From positions 1 to 64,000 of the forward strand of contig WNNJ02001556.1 in assembly GCA_012934845.2 (NCBI GenBank): 64,000 bases of DNA, in the 5' to 3' direction. Position numbers and translations under genes: made by a program. Source of the stretch: Pomphorhynchus laevis (lineage: Eukaryota > Acanthocephala > Palaeacanthocephala > Echinorhynchida > Pomphorhynchidae). Shown piece by piece: positions 1 to 12,548 of this stretch (position 1 is its first letter; every line of letters begins with the position of its first letter). Under the pieces are notes generated by a model that was not told where the DNA came from, did no database searches, and worked only from the letters and a program-made list of their open reading frames with translations.

Positions 1-387
1 ATGGATAAATGTTCAAAGTCACAATGTGCAAGTTTCTTGTAAGAATGCAGTTTCAATTGAATTTATCTAATTTTTATAATTCAAAAAGGCGATTCTGCCA
101 TCTTCGTGTAATTCGTTTTGATCGCAATTTTTGGTTTTTACTTTCATCTACGTCAGGCCTTTTGGAAGCTATTATTTAAATTATCCTAAATCACCGCAAG
201 GGGCCACACAAACAAATGTAAAAGTTTTCAATTATATTATTTTTTTGTGTTTAAGCCATTTGTCTTCCGTGGACATAATATCCTTAACAACGTTGACCAT
301 CATAGACAGTCAGTGATAAATAGTTTAGAAAAGCAAATGAGTAAATATCTTTTCATTTATAAACGCGAAAACTGTTCTGTTTAAATC
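1..387. other. AT-rich 3' flank of RpS6, no gene seen
   Basis: Low-complexity AT-rich DNA downstream of the minus-strand RpS6 gene. The first 42 bases read as a short open frame ending in TAA at the window edge; nothing supports it as coding. No repeat shared with the rest of the window was noticed. Confidence 0.5.
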
Positions 388-1155
388 TTAAGCATTATGA
401 GAGATCGACGTTTCCTGTGATTTGCTTTTCCGCGAAGATTCGCGCATTGAGGATCGTCGCTGAGATTCTTTGCGTTTCTTTTCCTTTTCTTCTTTAACAA
501 AGGTAGCGAGTAGCTTATGGTAGTCGGCTTTAGCAGCGGCAGATGCTTCTCTTCGTTTAACTTTAAGGTTATGTCTGCGACGTTTTCTCTGCAAAACTAC
601 AGGGGTGATAAGGCGCTGAATTTTAGGACATTTATGGAACACCCTAGTTCTTCCTTCTTTATTTGGTTTAATTGGTTTACGAATGACATACATTTTAACG
701 TCATCTTCCTTAGAAAGGTTAAACAGCTTTCGGATTTTACTAGCGCGTTTCGGACCAAGTCGACGAGGGATTGTCGTATCAGTAAGACCGGGAATTTCAG
801 CTTCACCTTTCTTCACTATAGTGCAGGCAATAACACACATGTTCTTGTCGACAATACTACCTCGTACTGATTTCCTGCGGCGCTCGCCCTTTCGTCGCGG
901 TCGGTAGCACGAATGGCGTTTGTCTAACAAAAGACGAACTCTTTGATTTGTTAGAATTCCCTGCATCATTGGAAAGCCTTCCTTATCGTTACCACCGGTA
1001 ATCTTGAGAACGTACCCCTTCCACTCATCACCTAGACAACTTGCATCCACTGTTTGTGAAATACGTTTGTCGAAAAATGGTCGCAGGTTATCTTCTTTCT
1101 CAATTACAAATAACTTCTGAGCTCCGGTTGCCGGATAGGCAATGTTTAATTTCAT
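388..1155 (-). CDS. RpS6: 40S ribosomal protein S6 (eS6)
   Basis: Small-subunit ribosomal protein eS6, which sits at the foot of the 40S subunit and is the classic target of S6 kinase. The 255-residue product starts MKLN, as eS6 does across eukaryotes, and keeps family landmarks in order: EWKGYV near residue 44, GGNDK followed by GFPM near 54, SCYRPRR near 80, IPGLTDTT near 120, [22 protein letters not shown] near 130-150, and PKIQRL near 178. The tail is rich in lysine and arginine and ends with RRSSMRESS plus further serines, matching the metazoan S6-kinase cluster. Two in-frame ATGs lie upstream or at the start (1164 and 1155); 1155 is chosen because it gives the family N-terminus. The gene is a single exon. 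The linker near residues 160-178 ([16 protein letters not shown]) is more divergent than in most animals, hinting at a fast-evolving lineage. Stop codon TAA. It is the best-preserved host gene here and has no visible disruption. Confidence 0.97.
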   Translation of the reverse strand: MKLNIAYPATGAQKLFVIEKEDNLRPFFDKRISQTVDASCLGDEWKGYVLKITGGNDKEGFPMMQGILTNQRVRLLLDKRHSCYRPRRKGERRRKSVRGSIVDKNMCVIACTIVKKGEAEIPGLTDTTIPRRLGPKRASKIRKLFNLSKEDDVKMYVIRKPIKPNKEGRTRVFHKCPKIQRLITPVVLQRKRRRHNLKVKRREASAAAKADYHKLLATFVKEEKEKKRKESQRRSSMRESSRKSKSQETSISHNA

Positions 1156-4011
1156 AGCCACCATGTTTAAAATCAATTAAGATTCTCTTATTTAAACAAC
1201 AGGATGACTTTTGATATCTTAAAATAGTATAAAACAATTGGAACTTGAAAAAATATTATAATTTATAGGAATTATTTCAAATTTTTAGAACTCAATATAA
1301 AACCCTCGTGCTTATTTGATTAAATTACATAAAAAGAATATTATGGTTTATTAAAGTCGCTATTACAAGTCCATTAAATATTACAAGTGGAGAGTTTTAA
1401 AGAGTTAGAATAATTGAATCAGTTATAAAAAGACAAAAAAGCGGATATTATGAAGAATTGAAAAGAGACAGTGGAGCAGATTGCGTAATGCAGTTTATTG
1501 CAGAGAAAAGGAACGGCACTAAAATGGGAAAACTGGTCATTGCTTGATGAAAATTACGGAACATTAAGAAGATAGTCACATGAACGAAGATTTAAGTGGG
1601 GAGGCAGGATTCAGCTATTGAAGAAAATAGTTGAAAAGTGATACAAAAGATACGGAATAGAATGCGATATTCCATAGTCAGCCAGTTGAGTTTAAGAGGC
1701 AAGAGGACAAACAATCAAAACGGAGGAGTCAAAAAAGGATACACACGGCTGAATTCACATGACACTGTATAGGAATAAGTGAGAATTTAGAGGATAAAGC
1801 AATAAGACTAAGAAAAAAGACAGACTGGTTTTCGGCATATTTTGCTATCATCGCCACGCAAATCTTCATATCATTAAGGAGATTGCAGGAGTTCTTGAAA
1901 TATCAAGCTCTTACAATTGAAAAATTAATCATCGAACATTGAAAAATCGCTTGACATTCTTCATTGAAAACATATTGAGGTTCAACGAGAAAATATGTAG
2001 TCATTTGAAACATGATTGGATGACCTTTAAATATAATATATCAAATATATTTTAAAATTCTATATATTTTATATTATTATAGTTATATATTTCTTATATT
2101 ACTCAATTAGATGTTTTATATTTTATTCAATTAGAAAAAATATAGAAAATCGTAAATGAATTGAAAAACGCATTGAAGTAATTTAACACACAAAAAGTAG
2201 TTGGAATAATAAGTAGAGAAAATATTGAAAAAATAGATTATTAAAAGTTAATGTTTATAGAATTAAATGATTTCATAATTTCGATTTTATTTAAAGTTTT
2301 ATCAGACATCATTAATCAAACTATAATTATTGGTTTTCATTTTTTTATTTAATTATGCTTTCTAACTAAATAATAACATTATAATTGCACTATTTAATTG
2401 AATCATCAATTATAATGTTTTAATTTAGCTAGAAAACAGAATTAAATTATTAAGAAATTGTAATCAGAAAATTTAAATTGTAAACAACTGAACAAGAAGA
2501 TTTCCACCCTTCATAAAGTCCATAGCTGTAGGGAGATTGGTGAACGTGATAAAAAATATCGTGATATCTGTTTTAAAAGAGATAACAGCATTACAGGCTT
2601 TCTAAAGTAGCTACCAGTACGCGGAAATGTCTTACATATACCGTTTGTCGAGATTGATAGACAGCTATTATTGATGACGATGAGAGGCATGTACAGTCAG
2701 TTCAGAGGGGGCTTTGAGAACAAAATCAATATGATACATAGATCATCTAAGAAATCCTAGACATTTTAATTATGTAAATTAAATAATTAAATGTTAAAAA
2801 TACATATTAATTACTTATAATAATTTATTATTAATAATCGTAAATTGAAATTTAATTATTCACGTGAAGTAAAATGTTCAACATCAAAATGAAACAGAAA
2901 TTACTAAATTATCAAAATTTAATTTATTATTAATTATTTAACTTTGCTAGATAACATCAATATAAATAAAGACCAAATTAAGACAAGATTATTATTTAAT
3001 AAATAACAATTTATTATTAAAATTAAAATTAAAAAATATTAATTTATGAAATTAATTATTTTATTTTTTTTATTTAATCCTTGTTTTAATTTTATTATTT
3101 ATAAGATTAAAACAAAAAATATGGCGAACGGGAAAGCTGAAAATATTGAAATTTTATACATAAATAGTTAAAACCCAATAAAGTGATTGCCAAATTGTAG
3201 AAAACAAATTCTTAACGGATAATAAAATCTTGCATTGTAAACTCGAAGCGTTAAAAAACCACAATTGACATTTGAATATTAAATTATATATAATTAATAT
3301 TTAATAATACAATTATTAATTAATATTTAATATCATTAATATTAATGATAATATTAATAATACAGAAGTGTATGGCTTGAACAGCATGACCTACAATATT
3401 AATATGTTTAATATGACAACGTTAACTATTATTACGTTCAATCAACCACAACGTTCAATAATATTTTGATAATTTATATATTTGGCAATCTTTTGGCTTT
3501 CAAAAATGTCACAATTAAATCAATTAAATGAATTTCAATAAAACCAAGGCTGAACTTTACAATGTGAATGCAAAGACCAGGATATGTACATAATTACAAC
3601 TTTAATATGTACAATGTTATTTCCCACCACAGGTTATTTTACAAAGGATTCTTCTGTACAACATTACTTTATCGTCACGTGGGCTGTACGCCCTTTACCG
3701 TCACCGCCTCATATTTACTGCATTACATGCATATTAATTTCATATTATAGTTAGAATTAAATCGGGTATAGGATATTATGCATATTATTTTTCCATTTTG
3801 ACTTGGCAGATAAAATTACATAAAATTATTATTTAATTATTAAAATTTATATATTCTTAACTTATGATAATAAGACCTTGATATTATAGAAATAAGGTCC
3901 TTCACCACTCTAGTATTGAATGTTTGGATAGAAAACATCGATAAGAAGAATTACAAAATTTTAATAAATTATTTTATTAAAAATGCGTAATTAAAAAATC
4001 GTATCGATTAT
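1156..4011. other. AT-rich spacer, no gene recognised
   Basis: About 2.9 kb of AT-rich DNA. The part at 1440-2010 is less AT-rich and purine-rich on the plus strand, and 2490-2760 likewise, so both may be old element debris, but no domain can be read in any frame. The rest is simple A/T sequence with short open frames without recognisable content. Confidence 0.5.
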
Positions 4012-4019
4012 TATAATAT

Positions 4020-4105
<86 letters not shown>
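4012..4105. repeat. (TA)n microsatellite
   Basis: Nearly pure alternating AT/TA run of about 90 bp with one or two interruptions at its left end. Confidence 0.95.
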
Positions 4106-4107
<2 letters not shown>

Positions 4108-4327
4108 CAATGATCATCGTTGCAAAATAATGATCATCATCAGGAACAGCTTAGCCAGATTCCTTCGAAGTCTTGGAAGGTTTTATATCTAAAAAGGGTT
4201 TATAAAACCTTCCAAGGTTTATAAAACCGTGGAAGGCTTTATATCTAAAACCTTCTATTGTCTGCAATGATCATCGTTGCGAAATAATAATCATCATCAG
4301 GAACAGCTTAGCCAGATTCCTTAGAAG
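4106..4327. repeat. 65-bp direct repeat pair
   Basis: Two near-identical 65-bp segments at 4106-4170 and 4263-4327 (starting TGCAATGATCATCGTTGC) flank a stretch with inverted and direct copies of GGAAGGTTTTATA-like sequence. No coding content. Confidence 0.8.
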
Positions 4328-4478
4328 CTGGCATCAATGTAGCCTACACACTAGTCAGACGATATTACTTAATGAGTTAAACTCTCTCCATTGCGTCTAG
4401 CCGATAATATTAAAAACTAATTAGCTTGATTTGATGCAATTAATAGTAATTAATCGAATCTCAACAATGGAACCATGA

Positions 4479-4772
4479 CAACCGAGAATTATCTAGTAGA
4501 TAACTATCCGGATCTCTACCACCAATATACTTGAACAATCTTGCCGACGTTATCGTCGTTCCTTTTTATTAAATCTTTATTGCTTCTATCTATCATGATC
4601 GAGTTACTTGACTTGATCGAGTCAACACCCGAGAATTATCTAGTAGATAACTATCGGGATCTCTACCACCAATATACTTGAATAATCTTGCCGACGTTAT
4701 CGTCGTTCCTTTTTATTAAATCTTTATTGCTTCTATCTATCTTGATCGAGTTACTTGACTTGATCGAGTCAA
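4479..4772. repeat. 147-bp tandem duplication
   Basis: Two adjacent copies with a 147-bp period, each ending in TTGATCGAGTCAA, differ by only a few bases, so the duplication is recent. It lies directly upstream of the LINE A remnant. Confidence 0.85.
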
Positions 4773-6477
4773 GCGGAAATGCTGTATCATAAGAACGTTA
4801 TACAAAAAAGGGAATCGATGTTCTGTAGAAGTTATAGACCCGTGAGCTTGACTTGTGCATATTGCCGTATACCAGAGAGGATATTGTGCCGTATAATCAG
4901 TAACTATCTAGATACTAATAGGTTATTGCGCCATAATCAACATGGCTTTCGGAAAAATCACTCGACTATGACGAATATTTTGATAGCCCAGGAAAGTTGA
5001 GTTTATCTAGTAGATAAAGGATTCAATGTCGACGTTGTATTTTTTGATTTCCCAGAGGCTTTTGACTTTGTCCGTCATGATTTATTGATTCGTAAATGCA
5101 GGCATTGAATATTGATTCTATTATTGTTCACTGGGTAGGTAATTTCATATCGCATCGCCTGTATTAAGTAAGAGTTAATAGTATTTACTATGATCGATAC
5201 CCCGTTCATGCTCGCGTTTTCTAAGTTCGGTATTGGGGCCACTGCTATTCTGTATTTACGTGAACGATTTATCCGGTATCCTGAGTTCACATTTACTTTT
5301 GTATGCGGATGATCTTAAAATTTGGCTAGCAATTAGGTCAAATTTAGAAATGAATATCATCCAATCGTGCTCAAATTCGTCTTCTTATCGTTGCTTTTCG
5401 CCTTAACTTTTCATACCCCTTCATTTTTCAACCTTCCTTTTCTTGATAATGCTCGTCCTGTTTACTGTTCATTGCGTTCTTGTAATTCCTTTCTTTTACA
5501 TGTCCCAAACTACTCTACCTCCTTTGGACTCCGCTCCTTCCTTGTGGCTGTTCCTCTATGGTGAAATCATCTGCCCATTCATATACGCCAATCAACTTCC
5601 CTGCCGTGCTTCAAACGCCAAATTCGATCCCATTTAAACAGTTTATCTGCTTGAATTTTTCATTTTTGTTTGTGGACTTGTAAGCGTACAGCTTGTACGC
5701 ATTTGCCACGTTAAATAAATTTGTATTATTACAATCATATATTGACTGCGTTTCTAAGTGGGCATGTTCCAACGGCTTGTCTTTTAATGTATCGAAGTGT
5801 GTTTGCTTGCTTATACGTTCACCAATTAATGCTCTAGAGCCAACATATCATCTAGCTAAGCTCATCGAAATAGTTTCACATGTAAAGGATCTTGGTATAT
5901 TGATCACTAACGATTTATCTATTCGCCAACACACCGATTATGTATGTGGCAAAGCTATGCGTATGATAGGTCTGATTCGCCGAACGTTTAGTTTTCTGAA
6001 TCCTTGGTCATTTAAATCACTTGCAAATGTATTCGTTCTCAATCATTAAAAAATTCTTTACTTGAAAATATGCTGATTCGGTCAACAATGCTCGTTAATT
6101 CGATAAGAGTTCTTCCATATGAGGACATACTAAGGGCTCTGGATATGCATTCTGTTTGCAATCTTCGCGGTTTACTTTATATATATGCCTGACGTGGGAG
6201 ATATTACACAAGCATTACGTTCTGGCGGACTGTTGAATATCCGATCTACCCAAACTTTGGGGATCATTCCCTTTAGCTCAGTCGTCGACGAAATGTGCAG
6301 ACCAAAACAATTCAATTTAAATAAAGAATTGTGAATCCATGGAATCGTTTGAGCGAGCAGACAGGTAGCTCAGCTTCACATAAACTATTCAAACGGCGAA
6401 TTATTTTTAATTTGGATTGATCTTTTTTCTTTCTATTCCATGATGTACAGTGTGCAACTTTGAGCAGTGCTCGTAAT
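4773..6477 (+). mobile_element. LINE family A remnant (RT part), interrupted
   Basis: Decayed RT region of the same LINE family as 23043-27840. Readable blocks include SYRPVSLTCAYCR, NQHGFRKNHST, and after the B insertion KWACSNGLSFNVSKC and VKDLGI. Many frame breaks and stops are present. Its 3' end shows the family hairpin GAGC-AGT-GCTC (6462-6472). The sequence continues after the Gypsy element at 10343-10366, where the A-family tail with repeated AAT resumes, so the LINE was present first and the Gypsy element later landed in its 3' end. It also holds a B-family LINE at 5367-5731. Confidence 0.85.
5367..5731 (+). mobile_element. LINE family B, 5'-truncated insertion
   Basis: The last ~365 bp of a CR1/L2-like LINE B (C-terminal RT codons, 3' UTR, 3' hairpin GCGTAC/GTACGC at 5684-5700, and an ATT-rich tail). 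It is flanked by CAATC at 5362-5366 and 5732-5736, a plausible target-site duplication, and splits the LINE A reading between an IQS-like and a YIDCVSKWA-like stretch. Confidence 0.88.
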
Positions 6478-6600
6478 TGTGATAACCAAAGAGAATAAAA
6501 TGGCTTTTAATCCACGAATCTACAAATAGTAGTAGGTAATAATAGATAAAAACAAGATAGTAAACTTTATAAACAAGATAGTGATCAATGTGATACCAAT
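6478..6600 (-). repeat. 3' LTR of the older Gypsy element
   Basis: 123-bp terminal repeat matching 10220-10342 with a few differences; begins with TGTGATAACC on the plus strand. Confidence 0.92.
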
Positions 6601-9600
6601 TTTATCCCATGTGATAATTATGGAAGTAAGCTGGATTTCTTCGACTCCTGGTATTTCGTCGATAGAATTCTTGAGTAGCTACAGGATGAAGGTTTGCATC
6701 GGGAATTGAAGTCTTTTTCGAGTTCACATTCTTATCGATATTGTCTGAGACATCATATTTCTTTCCATCGTTGTTATCTCCAGACAGCTGGTTAGTATCA
6801 AAACTGTCTAGACTGTTGTCGTCATCGGTCCTTAATGTTCCAGGATTATAAATATCCACATTGTTTGGATCCTTGTAAAGGCAGGTTTTTGAAGGACAAC
6901 GAGATAGATGCCGAGTTGATATATTCGCTTCCTTCCCAGATGAAAATTCAATATGTGCAGTGTTAGGATTAGCGTTTATCAGTTTTGCTTTAAGCAATTT
7001 ATCGTCAAATTTATCACGCTTGTAGAAGTTTCGTACAAATACAGGACCGGGATTACATAGCCATTTGGGCAAGTTGAATTTTGCTAGCGGACGTCTAGGG
7101 AAGTTAAAGATACGATTGTAGGGTATCGAACCGGTAGCGGTACATAATAGTTCACGGATAGACTGAAGACATTCAGTGAGAACAATTTCCCAAGCATCAA
7201 CAGGACAATTGTAGTCTCTAAGCCGCAAAAGTATAGAGCTCTATAAAATGCCATTGTAGCGCTCGATCTGTCCGTTACCGACCGGATTGTACGGAGAAGA
7301 ATGACTTGCTACCGTACCAATACTGCTCAGATAATCTGTGAATTCTTTCGACATGAAGGATGACCCGCGATCGGAATGCACAAATTCGGGGGGGGGGCAA
7401 ATATTGACACAATGCTGCGTAGACAATTAATCACTGTTTGTGTGGACATATCTCGGCATGCGAAAGCAAACGGATATCGAGAATATTCATCGATGACTGT
7501 CATCAAATATTTCTTGCCAGATGAACTTGGCAATGGCCCTTTAAAGTCAAGTGACATCCTTTCGAAGGGTTTCGTAGCTCTGATGAGGGCTGTCTTTGGA
7601 GGCTTAAAGAAGTTCGGTTTCAACAAAGAACATGTAACGCAATGAGAGACAACATAACGAACGTCTTCAGATCTATATGTGAATTGATTCGATTGAATAA
7701 AATTGTACAAACGATTGACTCCAGGGTGACAAAGTGTCGCGTCAAGTTCGTAAAGGGGCTTTAAATCTTTTTCTTTGTTGAAATACTCGTAACTTGATGC
7801 ACAGATATCCCTAGACATTGAGTCGGCCACACAATTCAACTTTCCAGTCCGATAAATGATGCAATACTTAAATTCAGATAAACCGAGACGCCATCTTTGC
7901 ACCTTTTCATTTTTTATTTTACTCTTATGATTCCTGTTAAATATAAATGAGACGGACCTTTGATCAGTTAGAACATTGAAAGTTCGACCAGACAAATAGT
8001 GCCTCCAATATCGTAATGCTTCGACGATGACGAGGGCCTCCTTCTCAATAGCGGAATGTCCAACGGCAATCTTGCCAAGGGTATGTGAATAAAAGGCAAC
8101 GGGTTTGTTATCCTGTATTAAAACGGCACCGATGGCATGGAGAGAGGCCTCAGTCTCAACTAAATGTCTTGTTGAAATCGATGGGTGTTAGTGTAGCTGA
8201 AATAATGAGATCACGAATTAGCTCAAAAGAGCGCCTTGCTACCGTTGTAATAGGAAAATTCGTAGTTTCAGCTAACGGATGAATCTGCGACGAAAAAATT
8301 TGAATCCATTTGGAATAATGAGAGAAGAGGCCAACAATTCTTCGCAGTTGACGTTTATTTTGTGGTACTTGCAGTTTTCGCAAAGATGAGACACGAATAG
8401 GATCATGCCGTTTAATACCATTGTCAACTTGAAATCCCAGAATATTGACCATCGTCTTATTAAAAATACACTTTGATTCATTTAGTGTTATTCAGTACTT
8501 AGAAGCAACTTCAGGAAAGTTTGCCAGATTTGTATCGTGTTCTAGCTGGGTTTTGCCGCACACAATAATGTCGTCGAGGTATGAGTATGTACCGGTTAAG
8601 TTTTCCTTCTCTATGATCTCGTTGATTATTCGTTGGAAAGCGGCCACAGCATTCGTGAGTCCGAATGGCATTCGCTGAAATTGATAGAGTTTACCATCAG
8701 CCTCGAATGCCGTCACAAATTTTTCGTTTGCTCGTAAGGGAACTTGATGATAAGCACTTTTGAGATCTAGAGTGCTAAACACGCTATTGCTCAATATGGT
8801 ATCAATCAAGTCATCTATTCGGGGCATGGGGTAAGCGTCAAGTACAGTGAATCTTTTTACTGTCTGTGAATAATCTACAACAAGACGACGACTTCCTTCC
8901 CTGTTTGCAATAAGAACTTGCACGCGCCATGGTGATCGATGATTCCCACGGCCAACATTCGTTTTACTTCCAAAGCAATAAAGCGATTATCTTCGATATT
9001 GCGTCATCGAGACGGAATTGCTACAGGTTTCCAGTCTTTAAAATCGTCTGAAAATAACGACGGCTGTCTAATAACCAGCTGTCTGGAGATAATAACGATG
9101 GAAAGAAATATGATGTCTCATACAATATCGATAAGAACGTGAACTCAAAGAAGACTTCAATTCCCGATGCAAATCTTCATCCTGTAGCTACTCCAGAATT
9201 CTACCGACGAAGTACCAGGAGTCGAAGAAGTCCAGCTTACTTTTAAAGCAATGAAGCGATTATCTTCGATATTACGTCGTCGATACGGAATTGCTACAGG
9301 TTTCCAGTCTTTAAAATCGTCTGAAAATAACGACGGTAAATTGATTTCCATGCTAGATAATTGTCCAATTGTCAATGTCTCTTGCTTATTATTTCCTAAA
9401 AGTCGAATGGAAATATTTGAATGTAAGCGCAAGAATTGATGACCAAGTATCAAATCACGGCATAGGTGAGGCATGACGAAACATTGAACGTCAGAATAGT
9501 TGTGATTACAGTAAGATATCGACATCACACATCGTTTATCGCATACAGAGGTAAACGATGAATGAGCCATGGAAATCCTAACACAACAAGATTCTGTAGG

Positions 9601-10219
9601 AACACCTAATTTGCGAATTACTGAAGAATCGACAAAATTGGAAGAGCTTCCAGTGTCGATAAGCGCATCCAGCTTTTGAGTTTCAACACGAACTTGTACC
9701 GTCATGTCGTTTAGCTTTGATGCATCACTATTCGCATTTTGACAAAAGATGATATTAAGTGATTCACCGTCGGACATATATGGTCGAAAACTACGATTAT
9801 ATTTTTGCCGCGATCGAAACATCTTAGCTCGACAAACTTTCTCGTAGTGCAAGCGTTTCAAGATGATCAATATAATTATAAATCGATTCATCGAGAGCTT
9901 GTCTGGCCGAGCATAACAAATGTAGTTTGTAAACCGAATTTGTAGCTTTTATGAATGATTTGTCGAGTAAATCCATTGCTGAGTCATAATTTGGACATTC
10001 CTCGATTTTATCAAATAACTGAGCTGAAATTGATATTTTCAGAAGATCGAGCTTGTCATCTGCAGAATCGATTTTGAGACGTTTAATGAAAGTTTTAAAG
10101 CGATATCGCCAGTGGCACCATTCGCGTTCTGCATCAGGACAGTCTGTGGTCAGTTTAAGTGTATCCGGCTTGAACAGAGATTCCATCAATCACAATTCCA
10201 GACAATTTGTGAATAAAAT

Positions 10220-10342
10220 TGTGATAACCAAAGAGAATAAAATGGCTTTTAATCCACGAATCTACAAATAGTAGTAGGTAATAATAGATAAAAACAAGAT
10301 AGTAAACTTTATAAACAAGATAGTAATCAATGTGATGCCACA
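10220..10342 (-). repeat. 5' LTR of the older Gypsy element
   Basis: 123-bp terminal repeat matching 6478-6600. Just inside it lies a segment resembling the leader of the younger element that is complementary to its own LTR; here the match is degraded. Confidence 0.92.
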
Positions 10343-10366
10343 GTAATGTTGTCGAAAAATAATAAT

Positions 10367-10621
10367 CTTCTTTAGAGAACAACATGTTCCTAAAACTATT
10401 CTACTTTTATTCCGTTGAAATGGAATGAAAGTATAATTTGACTTGTCTATATAGAGTCAAGTGATAAAAAAACATTCATACATACGAATACAAAATACGA
10501 AAGAAGCCTGTGATTTTAATAATTCGGATCAGAAAATTCGGATCATTCGAATTTCAATAAATTGGATCAAATATGTGGCAGAAGCGACATATTTTGTGCT
10601 ATATTAATAAATAAAAAATCG
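10367..10621. other. AT-rich gap after LINE A tail
   Basis: No gene or known repeat read. Contains short repeats of GGATCA/AATTCGGATC type only. Confidence 0.4.
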
Positions 10622-11470
10622 ACATTGATGGTCATCAGAAGGAGCAGATATGTCATCAGGTTTCGGTACATATTCCCAGATACAACGTAGCAACGGGGCA
10701 AAATACTTGTCAATAATGTATTTCATGTGATGAAATACATCATTTGTATTTGCAAATTGAATAATAAATAATCAAATAATTAAATAATGAATAATTAAAT
10801 CAGCTAACTGAGTCTACCTATTTAATTCAATTATAAAATAAAAATAATAATGATAAATCAAAATTTAATAATTAAAATTGTGTTTTTATAATTAGATAAA
10901 AAAGGTGTTGATATGTAGCATTATATATTTTCATAATTTTGCTGGAAATAACACAAGTCAACATTCGTCAATAAACTAATGGTTATTCAAACTTTTACAA
11001 TCAAATAATAAATAATTAAATAATTATAAATAATAAAAAATCGTTATAAAATTTTATATAATTTATTTCAAATAAAAATTTAAAATTAACATAAAAGTCA
11101 ATTTTTATGAATTTTTATTAAGTATTAAATCAGCTAACTGAGTCTACGTATTTAATATAATTATAAAATAAGCAAAGCATAAAAATGCTAAATTAAAATT
11201 TAATAATTAAATAATAAAATTAATAATTGTTTTTAGATTTTCTATAATTTAAATCAAGTTAAAATAAAAAATTGGAATTTAAAATAAAAGTCATTTCTAT
11301 GAATTGACTAATAAATTACAGACGATTTATCAGAATAAGGATTAGAGGTCATCAGGAGGAACTGTTATGCTATCAGGTTTCGGCCCCTATTCCTCGACCC
11401 AACATAGCAGCAAGGCCAAATGCATGCTAATGACGTATTTCCTCTGGTGAAATACGATATGATTGATATC
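10622..11470 (-). repeat. Tandem hammerhead-like repeat (Penelope-associated), two cores
   Basis: Partial tandem copies of a repeat read on the minus strand. The core at 11340-11465 and a more diverged one at 10640-10745 both read CCGAAACCTGAT, then CCTGATGACC, and each also has a GTATTTC/GAAATAC hairpin. The tail segment CAGCTAACTGAGTCTAC occurs at about 10800 and 11125. The same repeat follows a Penelope-like RT remnant at 59812-60075 in the opposite orientation. The CTGATGA and GAAAC blocks are hammerhead-ribozyme core motifs in permuted order; the flanks of the 11340 copy can pair over about ten positions with one mismatch and one wobble. Confidence 0.6.
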
Positions 11471-11525
11471 GATATGATTTGATATGGAATTGGATTGATC
11501 TAGATCTCGATTTATACGCAACTGG

Positions 11526-11740
11526 ATTGATCTGGAACTTGATTGATCTGGAACTGGATTGATCTGGAACTGGATTGATCTGGAACTGGATTGATCTGGA
11601 ACTGGATTGATCTGGAACTGGATTGATCTGGAACTGGATTGATCTGGAACTGGATTGATCTGGAACTGGATTGATCTGGAACTGGATTGATCTGGAACTG
11701 GATTGATCTGGAACTGGATTGATCTAGAATTGAATTGATC
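11526..11740. repeat. 16-bp minisatellite
   Basis: About 13 head-to-tail copies of a 16-bp unit (TCTGGAACTGGATTGA), nearly identical, ending in TCTGGAATGTATGTTA. The end motif also occurs at the 5' ends of LINE A and LINE B/C elsewhere in the window. Confidence 0.95.
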
Positions 11741-11774
11741 TGGAATGTATGTTATTTATTTCTCAACTTGTTTG

Positions 11775-12436
11775 ATAGGCTTCCATTTCGGCAAATGACT
11801 TTCTCTGTAACCTTTCGTCCACATTGATTCTCCTCAACCTCCGTCAAATTCGTTGATTGACCGATCTCCATTCTTGTATGACTCTCAAATTTTCTCTCCT
11901 TTTCTCAAAACTTGATTGTTTTAGTCTGTTCTCCAACTCACCTAAATCCACTCTTCTTCCACTACAACGAAACGTACGCAGCCGTGCGAATTATCTTCCA
12001 TCTTTGTCGTTTTGATCATACATATCAAAATATTGTTTCTCTCGATTTACCTACCATTTATTGTCGTGTGCAAATTCGTCTTCGCTTTCCGCCTTGTAAC
12101 TTTTCATACCCCTTCATTTCTCAACCTTTCTTTTCTTGATAATTCTCGTCCTGTTTGCTGTTCCTTGCGTTCCTGTAATTCCCTTCTTTTACATGTCCCA
12201 AACTACTCTACCTCCTTTGGACTCCGCTCCTTCCTGGTGGCTGCTCCTCTATCGTGGAATCATCTGCCCATTCATATACGCCAATCAACATCAATGCAGT
12301 GCTTCAAACGCCAAATCCGATCTCATTTTAACGGTACAACCAATTTATCTATATGACTTTTGCTGTTTTTTGTTAGTTAGTGGACTTGCAAGCGTGCAGA
12401 TGACAAGCATTTGCCAATTAAATAAATTATTATTAG
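11775..12436 (+). mobile_element. LINE family B 3' fragment
   Basis: C-terminal RT codons of LINE B (NLPFLDNSRP-like, LHVPNYSTSFGLRSF-like blocks in shifting frames) followed by 3' UTR, a decayed 3' hairpin and an AT-rich tail. 5'-truncated; several frame breaks. Confidence 0.85.
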
Positions 12437-12548
12437 ACGCCTCGTCCGTTCCCCGTTCTCGAAACACAATTTAGATTTTTGTTTCTTTTGCTGTGGTCAT
12501 GTAAGTGTCTGCCGGCACGCATTTGAAACATAAAAATAAATCCTTTTC
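12437..12548 (+). mobile_element. LINE family C 3'-end fragment
   Basis: Short match to the last ~110 bp of LINE C, from the GACGCCT block to the AAAATAAATCCTTTT end. The 3' hairpin is partly decayed. Confidence 0.65.

Larger units (their letters stand above)
6478..10342 (-). mobile_element. Ty3/Gypsy LTR retrotransposon, broken fossil
   Basis: Whole-length but decayed Ty3/Gypsy element read on the minus strand, same family as the younger copy at 42628-46568. Recognisable parts in element order from the right are gag, aspartic protease with DTGSS, reverse transcriptase with YLDD, RNase H and integrase with a chromodomain-free C-terminal tail. It is bounded by ~123-bp LTRs and a 5-bp duplication GTAAT (6473-6477 and 10343-10347). 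The coding region carries several breaks (roughly six to ten) and an internal rearrangement, and the LTRs differ at a few positions, so it is older than the other copy. It sits in the 3' end of a LINE A remnant in opposite orientation. Confidence 0.93.

Noticed and set aside
388-1176. Longer RpS6 start seven codons upstream
   Set aside because: The first codon there is TTG, and the family N-terminus MKLN begins at 1155.
10622-11470. Active hammerhead ribozymes in the Penelope-associated repeat
   Set aside because: Only the core blocks and a stem II-like pairing can be drawn; no convincing stem I exists, so they are reported as hammerhead-like only.
11526-11740. CRISPR-like array
   Set aside because: Units are contiguous with no spacers and the setting is eukaryotic; it is a minisatellite.
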